Assembly: GCF_014696615.1 (NCBI RefSeq)
Contig: NZ_JACJQJ010000065.1
Span: 1 to 46,757 of the forward strand
Source of the DNA: Nostoc linckia FACHB-104
GTDB lineage: Bacteria > Cyanobacteriota > Cyanobacteriia > Cyanobacteriales > Nostocaceae
Reading direction: 5' to 3'
DNA length: 46,757 nt
Part shown: piece after piece, positions 41,508-46,757 of the stretch
Layout: the number at the start of each line of letters is the position of its first letter
Numbering within the stretch: the stretch's first letter is position 1
Made by a program: the position numbers and the translations under genes
The notes under the pieces: generated by a model
The model's database searches: none
The model's input: the letters and a program-made list of their open reading frames with translations, nothing else
What the model was told of the DNA's origin: nothing

Positions 41508-42227
41508 CTAACACCAGGATTGTTCTCCCGGAGGATTGTGCAGTAACTCCCGAATATTGGCTTCAATGACCCGGTAGCCTACATTGCCGTTGAGTCTCTG
41601 CCGTCCTTCATTAAAAATCAGGGTAGGGCTGACTGTAACTGTATGCTCTTTAACTAATTCAAAATCTTTGGATAGCTCGGCATAAGACTCACCACTATCG
41701 ATTTGAGCTTGGATAGCTGCGATCGGCAGTCTTAACTCCTCCGCAATTTGAAATTGCACTTTGCGATCGGAAACATCTGCTAGTTGCGTAAAAAACGCCT
41801 CTCGAAATGCCCAGGTTGCTTTTTCAAATACCGGTTGATTTTGCTCTACTAAACCCTTTACTTCTAGTAGTTGAATCGCATGGAGAAACAAATGAGAGGA
41901 TGTGGATGAAAATGGTGTAACCTTAGTCCAAATATCAGGATGAACGCTGATGTGATCGAACTTTTTCGCCACCTCTTGGACATGATTGCTATATCCTTGC
42001 AATCCACCGCGATCGCGCCATCGGTTCTCCAGTTTTTCACGAGCAACACCAAAGACGGGGACAAAGTGCTGTGCGATGGCTATGCCCGCCGTTGGCGAAG
42101 CCTCTCGTAGAGAAGGCATCGCAATCTTGTCTTCAAAGGTTGTTTTCAACTCATCCAAACGAATCTGAGCAATATAAGCCCAAACGCAGAGAACATCGGA
42201 AAAGTAAAAAATCCGAATCGGTTCCAT
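41508..42227 (-). CDS. DsbA-like thioredoxin-fold protein (FrnE type) with inserted repeat
   Basis: A 239-residue DsbA-family protein. The start IRIFYFSDVLCVWAYIAQ carries Cys14 but not the second Cys of CxxC (Cys-Val-Trp-Ala). The helical insertion contains SSTSSHLFLHAIQLLE, and the cis-Pro loop is TVSPTLIFNEG, followed by GNVGYRVIEANIREL. The fold matches FrnE or 2-hydroxychromene-2-carboxylate isomerase relatives; with a single Cys, glutathione-type or non-redox chemistry is possible. Residues about 36-51 are encoded by a palindromic dispersed repeat and have no place in the family. A good ribosome-binding site (AAGGA) lies eight bases before the ATG. A truncated gene lies directly upstream. 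Confidence 0.82.
   Translation of the reverse strand: MEPIRIFYFSDVLCVWAYIAQIRLDELKTTFEDKIAMPSLREASPTAGIAIAQHFVPVFGVAREKLENRWRDRGGLQGYSNHVQEVAKKFDHISVHPDIWTKVTPFSSTSSHLFLHAIQLLEVKGLVEQNQPVFEKATWAFREAFFTQLADVSDRKVQFQIAEELRLPIAAIQAQIDSGESYAELSKDFELVKEHTVTVSPTLIFNEGRQRLNGNVGYRVIEANIRELLHNPPGEQSWC
42074..42122. repeat. Palindromic dispersed repeat inserted in frame
   Basis: GCGATGGCTATGCC at one end faces GGCATCGC at the other, and GGCGAAGCCTCTC faces GAGAAGGC within. It lies inside the DsbA-like gene and encodes about 16 extra residues without shifting the frame. Confidence 0.7.
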
Positions 42228-42239
42228 ATCACTTCATCC

Positions 42240-42302
42240 TTAGACCCACCAGGGTTTCTTGCCGGTACGGGGATCAGTTTCCGTCCAAGGCGAGATAAAA
42301 TT
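42240..42302 (-). pseudogene. C-terminal remnant of an upstream gene
   Basis: A 20-codon minus-strand frame ending in TAA at 42240 encodes FISPWTETDPRTGKKPWWV, whose composition looks like a genuine protein C-terminus. An in-frame stop lies just upstream, in AT-rich sequence. The stop is 12 bases before the DsbA-like start, so the two probably formed an operon before most of the first gene was lost. Confidence 0.45.
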
Positions 42303-42487
42303 TTCTTATTTTCTCTTTTATTTTAACCCTTAAATGACCGGGAGCTTTTAATATCAAGACTTATATGTTTCTATTACAATTTATACACTTTATACATAAC
42401 TCAAACATGATTTTAAACAATAGAATTTCATACTTTTCTTGTAATTAACTCTCCCTGAATACTTTGGAAATAAGTAAGAATTCAGGT

Positions 42488-42652
42488 CTAAATTTGAGGT
42501 ATTAAAGATGGTGCTTGTACATTTGGGTTAATCATCGCTTTGATAGCTTGCTCAAAAAATTGAATTACGCAACGCCCTCGACGGCGACAAGTTTGTATAA
42601 CTGTCAATAAATTAGCAGTATCTTGAAACCGCTCCATTGAGCGGGGACTCCA
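42488..42652 (-). pseudogene. C-terminal fragment of an IS66-like transposase
   Basis: A minus-strand frame of about 54 codons ending in TAG. The segment MERFQDTANLLTVIQTCRRR, followed by GRCVIQFFEQAIKA, resembles the last part of cyanobacterial IS66-type transposases (a TCR-x-RG motif followed by FFxQAI). A stop codon precedes the Trp at 42650-42652, and I found no upstream parts or terminal repeats. It is a dead remnant. Confidence 0.55.
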
Positions 42653-43208
42653 CTAACTTTTCGTTTTATCGTAAGCTGTTTGGCTCTCCAAAATTTCACT
42701 GCTAGTGAGATTCCTCAATCAAAATTGCTAAACTCTATACTTTATCACAAAAAACTTTTGCAAGAGTTCTAATTTATTTAACATTAGTCCAATGATAAAG
42801 CAAGTAACATAAAAATAACTGGATAGATCGGCTTCATCCAGTCTTTTAAGTCTGACATGCTTGCAGTCTGAAATAGTGCATTACATCCGTGTTTCCTAGC
42901 AAACTTCTTTAAAAAACTTTTTCAATCGGTGCATTTTTTAGAATCAAAACTTGATTGAATGGTAAGAGACTCGCGTAAAAATAAAATAAGCTGCTGCGCT
43001 TATAACTTGGACTTTTTATGGTTTGTAACCCTTGTTGCAACAATAACACTCTGGAAAATTAAAGACACAACAGCTTACCAGCCAGACAATCTATATCAGA
43101 TTTCAATCAAGTATCGTTTCAAGCTTTGATTACAGATCGTTAATTTGATAAATAACGTCAGCGTAGCCTGCCGAAGGTTGCGTGATTTTTGCATAGCGAA
43201 GGAGTAAG
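42653..43208. other. Intergenic region upstream of the LuxR-type gene
   Basis: No gene seen. The sequence is AT-rich. Near 43160-43180 there is a GCGTAGCCTGCCGAAGG segment of the same dispersed family as at 42074. Confidence 0.5.
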
Positions 43209-43901
43209 ATGCTATTAAAGCAAAGGATTTCGTTGAGTAGCGATCGCCCAAATATCACAGAGTGCGATCGCTGTGTTCTGAATCTACTGCGTCTCCACCC
43301 GGTTCAGACAGATGAGAATAACCATACATTCAGCACATTCAGCCAATATCAGCAAATACTGACAAAATTTACCCAGATTTCCGATCATATAGGAGCGATC
43401 GTTTTAGCGATCGATGGGCAAGTGCAGCTCATGACTCAACGCGCAGAACAACTATTGAGCCAGTATTCTTTAGCTCGTACTCCACCCTTATTGCCAGACT
43501 CCTTATACCATTGGTTCAAGCATCAGATTACACAACTCACATTCAATGAAAATGTACCATCCCCGTGTTTACCCTTGCACATAGAACAAGCAGAAAAACA
43601 ATTAGTCATCCGTCTCATTTCCGATCCAATCAGGAAGCAATATCTCTTACTTTTGGAGGAAGAAGAATTACAATCCTTTTCAATCTCTTCCCTGGAATTA
43701 CTAGGACTTACTCAACGTGAAGCGGAGGTATTATTTTGGGTGGCCAAGGATAAAAGCAATGCCGGAATTGCGAAAGTGCTGGGTTGCAGTGAAGGAACCG
43801 TGCGAAAACATCTGGAACATCTTTACCAGAAATTAGAAGTGCAAACCCGGACGGGTGCGGTGATGGTTGCTCTAGAAAAGTTGGGGTTACTCAAAAAATA
43901 G
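43209..43901 (+). CDS. LuxR-type helix-turn-helix transcription regulator
   Basis: A 230-residue regulator. The N-terminal part (about 1-155) contains ILTKFTQISDHIGAIVLAIDG, then AEQLLSQY, and looks like a PAS-type sensor. It is followed by a C-terminal LuxR HTH (LGLTQREAEVLFWVAKDKSN, GCSEGTVRKHLEHLYQKLEV), residues about 163-225. The start is supported by AAGGAG about five bases upstream. There is no receiver domain, so it probably senses a ligand or protein directly. It is followed by an unknown protein gene and a papain-like protease gene on the same strand, each preceded by a copy of a 75-78-base element, so control of those genes is a reasonable guess. Confidence 0.85.
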   Translation: MLLKQRISLSSDRPNITECDRCVLNLLRLHPVQTDENNHTFSTFSQYQQILTKFTQISDHIGAIVLAIDGQVQLMTQRAEQLLSQYSLARTPPLLPDSLYHWFKHQITQLTFNENVPSPCLPLHIEQAEKQLVIRLISDPIRKQYLLLLEEEELQSFSISSLELLGLTQREAEVLFWVAKDKSNAGIAKVLGCSEGTVRKHLEHLYQKLEVQTRTGAVMVALEKLGLLKK

Positions 43902-43921
43902 TTTGTTACAAGGTCGTTATC

Positions 43922-43999
43922 ATCCTAATACGCGGATCATCGTATTGTTTCCAAAGTTGATTTTGAAGAGAATTAAATCAAAGGCTTTTATCCAGTTTC
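43922..43999 (+). repeat. Duplicated upstream element, copy A
   Basis: A 78-base sequence that recurs as copy B at 45327-45401, with about four in five positions the same by hand alignment. The best-kept part is ATACGCGGATCATC followed by TATTG-TTCCAAAGTT. It lies 177 bases before the gene at 44176, directly after the LuxR-type gene. Confidence 0.75.
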
Positions 44000-44054
44000 A
44001 GAGCAACTGCCTGATACTACACCATATTAATCCAAGTTGCGGGTTATCGACCTC

Positions 44055-44090
44055 TGGGTGCTTTGCATCTGGAGAGTCATCTGGCACCCA
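44055..44090 (+). other. Hairpin in the leader of the 44176 gene
   Basis: TGGGTGC and GCACCCA form a 7-base stem around a 22-base loop between element A and the next gene. It might end transcription of the LuxR-type gene or structure the leader. There is no U-run. Confidence 0.3.
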
Positions 44091-44175
44091 CAAAAAGTTG
44101 CTGGGATAACTTATTTCTTGGCAGTCCCTAATATGGTTAAAAAAACGATTCATCTATCTCAAAAGGAGATATCTA

Positions 44176-45060
44176 ATGAGTAAATTGCATATATACCAGA
44201 AAGTGGGACAACATTGGTCATCAGTTGCCGATGGGGATGGTAATGTCAGTACTAAGGCACCATTCGAGGTATTGATAACCGACAAAAAGGTCGAAAAAGG
44301 TCAAACCTATGAAATTAGGGAAGGACAATCCCATACTGGGAATAAATATAATTGCACAGTGGGAGCAGATAAGGGTAAAGACGCAACATTTAGTTTCCAG
44401 TCTCATTTATCGTTATCATTTGCCTTAAGATCTGCCTTGCTAGCGGCAGAAAAATCCGTAACTATCACTATTGAAGAGACGGATCTTCAGAATTTAAAGG
44501 ATGCAAATTACAAACTTTGTTTTGCCAAAAAGGTGGATGAAGGTAAGTATAACGTTGTATGGCAGTCTTACGACGAGTTTTTGATGAACAATACCTTCTC
44601 GTGGACTCCCCAATATCAACTCTTCGGCACTAATACCTTCAAAGAAAATATCAAAGTGGTGGTGTCAACGAACTTGGTAACAATTGGATTGGGAGAGATA
44701 AGTACAATAAATAAGGCGGGTATTTTCAGCCATGCAAGTACAATTATTCCTGAGACTGAGACATCGATCAAATCGATCAATTTGGACAATGAATTTGGCA
44801 GCATTCACCCAGGTGTGAATCAATTGTCAACAGGTATTGATGGGCAACAGATAAGTAGCCCTATTTATGTAGCTGCGGATCCAATTTTACCGGGAACCGC
44901 AACTCTGACACCTGTTGAGACAGTCCTAGTCTGGTTTGAGCAAAACCTCGAGACCAGTACTATGTTTAGCACAGCCAGAGCTAAATCAGTTGAAATTAAT
45001 TTGACTGACACTAACACCGCAAGCCGGAAATATCAAGGGGGAAAGTGGATAACTCCTTAA
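44176..45060 (+). CDS. Protein of unknown family, beta-rich, no signal peptide
   Basis: A 294-residue protein I do not recognise. The start is well supported (AAGGAG seven bases before the ATG). Visible features: an N-terminal strand-rich region, GKDATFSFQSHLSLSFALRS, a central block NYKLCFAKKVDEGKYNVVWQ, an aromatic segment NTFSWTPQYQLFGTN, then a Thr/Ser/Ile-rich region with no long helix. Only two cysteines. No signal peptide or membrane segment. It sits between a LuxR-type regulator and a papain-like protease and shares a duplicated upstream element with the protease gene. It could be a protease substrate, partner or lectin-like protein; none of this is shown by the sequence. Confidence 0.7.
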   Translation: MSKLHIYQKVGQHWSSVADGDGNVSTKAPFEVLITDKKVEKGQTYEIREGQSHTGNKYNCTVGADKGKDATFSFQSHLSLSFALRSALLAAEKSVTITIEETDLQNLKDANYKLCFAKKVDEGKYNVVWQSYDEFLMNNTFSWTPQYQLFGTNTFKENIKVVVSTNLVTIGLGEISTINKAGIFSHASTIIPETETSIKSINLDNEFGSIHPGVNQLSTGIDGQQISSPIYVAADPILPGTATLTPVETVLVWFEQNLETSTMFSTARAKSVEINLTDTNTASRKYQGGKWITP

Positions 45061-45493
45061 CTGAGTCAGATACACAGGTTTTTCTTGTCTAAATCTAGAT
45101 AAGTTGAACTTAAGCAAGCCCTTCGGCCAGGTAATAAGGCAATAGCGAAAAGAACCTGCCCGAATAATTAATTACCAGTCCCTAATTTTAATTATGGGGA
45201 TTTCTCTATTGCCTTTTAATCGAGTAGCACTAGTAAAAGCGATAAGTGATGCTGAATCAAAACTACAGATTTTTGGTCTTTCCTCACACCCTAAACCTGC
45301 AAGTCCATACCGGGTTTTCAGTCATAATCCTATACGCGGATCATCATATTGCTTCCAAAGTTTATTTTGAGGACAATTAGACAAACGCCTTCATCTAGCT
45401 TGGCAGCATAGCTTGAAAAAAGCGCCAAAGATATGAAGGCTCACAAGCGTTTTTAGTCCAATTCAAACCTACTTTACGTTTTGAGGAAATATT
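45061..45493. other. Intergenic region before the protease gene
   Basis: It contains a perfect 10-base inverted repeat (AAGGCAATAG at 45136-45145, CTATTGCCTT at 45206-45215), 60 bases apart, and then element copy B at 45327-45401. No gene seen. Confidence 0.55.
45327..45401 (+). repeat. Duplicated upstream element, copy B
   Basis: A 75-base copy of the element at 43922-43999, ending 93 bases before the protease ATG. The conserved core is ATACGCGGATCATC followed by TATTG-TTCCAAAGTT and ATTTTGA. Confidence 0.75.
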
Positions 45494-46579
45494 ATGGATT
45501 CTGTAAAACTCCAAGAAGCGATTGATCGCGCCGGTGCTAAGTGGCAGGCAGGTGAAACCAGTCTGTCTCGACTGTCAGAGCAGGAAAAGCAGATCCGCCT
45601 GGGCTATCAGCCCCGTGCCGATGAACCCTCCTTAGAAGAGCTTGAACAAATAGGACGCATTAACTACGAGGCTTTTAGAGCATTTGAAGCTCAGGGTAAG
45701 ACTTTTGGCTATCCGAATGTCTATGATCTGCGGACGGGTGGTTTTGTCACACCTATTAAAGACCAAGGAGGTTGCGGTTCCTGTGTTGCTTTCGGCACAG
45801 TGGCTATGATCGAAGCGACGTTCCGTCGCCAACGCAATAATCCAAACCTCAACGTGGATTTATCAGAAGCCCACTTGTTTTACTGTTATGCCAAAAATGA
45901 GGGCATGAACTGCAACACAGGTTGGTGGCCTGATCACGCAATGGAAGCTGCCAAAAAAGGCATTGTTGATGAAGCTTGTTTCCCTTACACAGCAGGAAAT
46001 CAGGACTGCAAACTTTGCTCTGATTGGCAGAATCGGCTTGTGACTATTAACGATTATCACAAGATTACAGATGTATCTGCGATGAAAGATTGGTTGTCTA
46101 GCCGTGGCGCACTAAGTGGCTGCTTCAGTGTCTACAACGATTTCTTTTCTTACAAAAGCGGTGTCTATCGTCATGTTTCTGGTGGATTAGCAGGTGGACA
46201 CTGTATTGCAATCATTGGTTATGATGATAGCCAAGGATGCTGGATTTGCAAAAATAGTTGGGGAACTGGTTGGGGTGAGCAGGGCTTCTTCAAGATCGCT
46301 TATGGAGAGTGTGGAATTGAAGGCTCGGTTTATGCAGCAGATGGAATTGTGGAAACAGGCTGGCTAAGTAATGTGAAAGTTCAAGGTCTTTGGACTAATA
46401 ACGGAGATTTGAATTCCTATGTGTACCTCAGTGAAGGAATTGGCTGGCGAAGACTGTGTACCTCCAACGTCAACGCGCACCTTGATATGCTAGTGCAATT
46501 AGCTGCGTCTAAAGAACAAGATCACGCCGTGTCTGTTTACGAAAATACCGGAATTATTACACAGGTTTATGCCTGGTAG
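45494..46579 (+). CDS. Papain-like (C1A) cysteine protease
   Basis: A 361-residue C1A peptidase. The first 75 residues are helical and charged (a prosegment-like region with EAIDRAGAKW and LEQIGRINYEAF). The catalytic core begins at VYDLRTGGFVTPIKDQGGCGSC. Oxyanion Gln91, nucleophile Cys97, His236 in AGGHCIAIIGYD and Asn254 in CKNSWGTGWGEQGFF are all present. The Trp that normally follows the catalytic Cys is Val98. Several other cysteines (131, 140, 162, 172, 175) could pair as in papain. A C-terminal extension of about 75 residues (VKVQGLWTNNGDLNSYVYL onward) is not part of the fold. There is no signal peptide, so it may act inside the cell or leave by another route. Confidence 0.9.
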   Translation: MDSVKLQEAIDRAGAKWQAGETSLSRLSEQEKQIRLGYQPRADEPSLEELEQIGRINYEAFRAFEAQGKTFGYPNVYDLRTGGFVTPIKDQGGCGSCVAFGTVAMIEATFRRQRNNPNLNVDLSEAHLFYCYAKNEGMNCNTGWWPDHAMEAAKKGIVDEACFPYTAGNQDCKLCSDWQNRLVTINDYHKITDVSAMKDWLSSRGALSGCFSVYNDFFSYKSGVYRHVSGGLAGGHCIAIIGYDDSQGCWICKNSWGTGWGEQGFFKIAYGECGIEGSVYAADGIVETGWLSNVKVQGLWTNNGDLNSYVYLSEGIGWRRLCTSNVNAHLDMLVQLAASKEQDHAVSVYENTGIITQVYAW

Positions 46580-46586
46580 GCAAAGT

Positions 46587-46600
46587 TCACTAATTAGTGA
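46587..46600 (+). terminator. Short palindrome after the protease gene
   Basis: TCACTAATTAGTGA is a perfect 14-base palindrome followed by CTTTTACT, eight bases after the stop codon. Without a loop it is a weak hairpin, so this is a low-confidence terminator. Confidence 0.3.
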
Positions 46601-46690
46601 CTTTTACTCATAGTTTTTCTCAGTTTTGTCGTAGTAATTTACCCAAGATTTCAACTGAATGGCACTAAGAAAAGCTGAAAAGCTTGTGGT

Positions 46691-46757
46691 TTAAGCACTC
46701 TGCAATTGATTGCGTAATTCTTGCCGGGGTGTGGTCAATCTGGGGTATGCTTTGGGA
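46691..46757 (-). CDS. Possible C-terminal end of a gene entering from the right
   Basis: A minus-strand frame from the window edge to TAA at 46691-46693 encodes PKAYPRLTTPRQELRNQLQ and two further residues. The composition is protein-like, but only about 21 codons are visible and no family can be named. Confidence 0.35.
   Translation of the reverse strand, partial: PKAYPRLTTPRQELRNQLQSA

Noticed and set aside
42631-42646. CCGCTCCATTGAGCGG as an operator
   Set aside because: It lies within the transposase remnant and is a short imperfect palindrome that can arise by chance.
43903-44109. Plus-strand frame of 68 codons after the LuxR-type gene
   Set aside because: It lies in the duplicated upstream element and a hairpin, starts with TTG, and has no recognisable features.

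Overview
The window is chromosomal DNA of a filamentous, Nostocales-type cyanobacterium (Nostoc, Tolypothrix or Calothrix-like). Signs seen directly are many HIP1 octamers (GCGATCGC) inside genes, heptameric short tandem repeats of the TTGACGG/TTGACTG and TTTTGAA kinds in most intergenic gaps, an SLH-plus-barrel porin, and close look-alikes of Anabaena NucA/NuiA and of cyanobacterial NACHT proteins. I see no rRNA, tRNA, CRISPR array or intact insertion sequence.

Layout. 1-0.7 kb: the end of an LprI-domain protein. 1.3-7.9 kb: a plus-strand cluster of an SDR protein, a TauD-type dioxygenase, two tandem NtaA/DmoA-type flavin monooxygenases, an EamA exporter/importer and a HAD phosphatase, best read as organosulfur or related carbon-sulfur/nitrogen catabolism. 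8-13.5 kb: secreted proteins, namely a metallophosphoesterase, the nuclease NucA with its inhibitor NuiA, an unknown secreted protein and a DUF6174 protein. 13.9-16.2 kb: an unusual CBM20-SGNH-DUF1796 fusion. 17.1-31.8 kb: an acyl-CoA ligase and a complete carbon-phosphorus lyase locus. The minus-strand order is phnC-D-E, then phnG-H-GNAT-I-M2-HD(PhnZ-like)-J-K-L-M1, with the regulator gene phnF and a four-helix-bundle gene between the two blocks on the plus strand. 32.5-34.1 kb: a porin. 34.8-37.1 kb: a NACHT NTPase. 37.3-42.2 kb: FAS1 protein, orphan PstB, a hypothetical protein, a receiver-only protein with Glu at the phosphorylation site, and a DsbA-like protein followed by gene debris. 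43.2-46.6 kb: a LuxR-type regulator, a protein of unknown family and a papain-like protease, the last two sharing a duplicated upstream element.

How it fits together. Much of the window serves phosphorus scavenging: secreted phosphoesterase, secreted nuclease, phosphonate uptake, C-P lyase and PstB. Direct repeats with 11-base period resembling the cyanobacterial Pho box lie before the phosphoesterase, nucA, phnC and in the phnG/phnF gap, next to a GTCTAGAC palindrome that suits PhnF.

The most striking structural feature is how far the heptamer repeats have invaded the phn locus. They fill most gene junctions, encode the N-terminus of PhnJ and an internal loop of PhnI, and supply stop codons of several genes. 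Two probable non-autonomous mobile elements with terminal inverted repeats, and a palindromic repeat inserted in frame in the DsbA-like gene, add to a picture of a repeat-rich genome.
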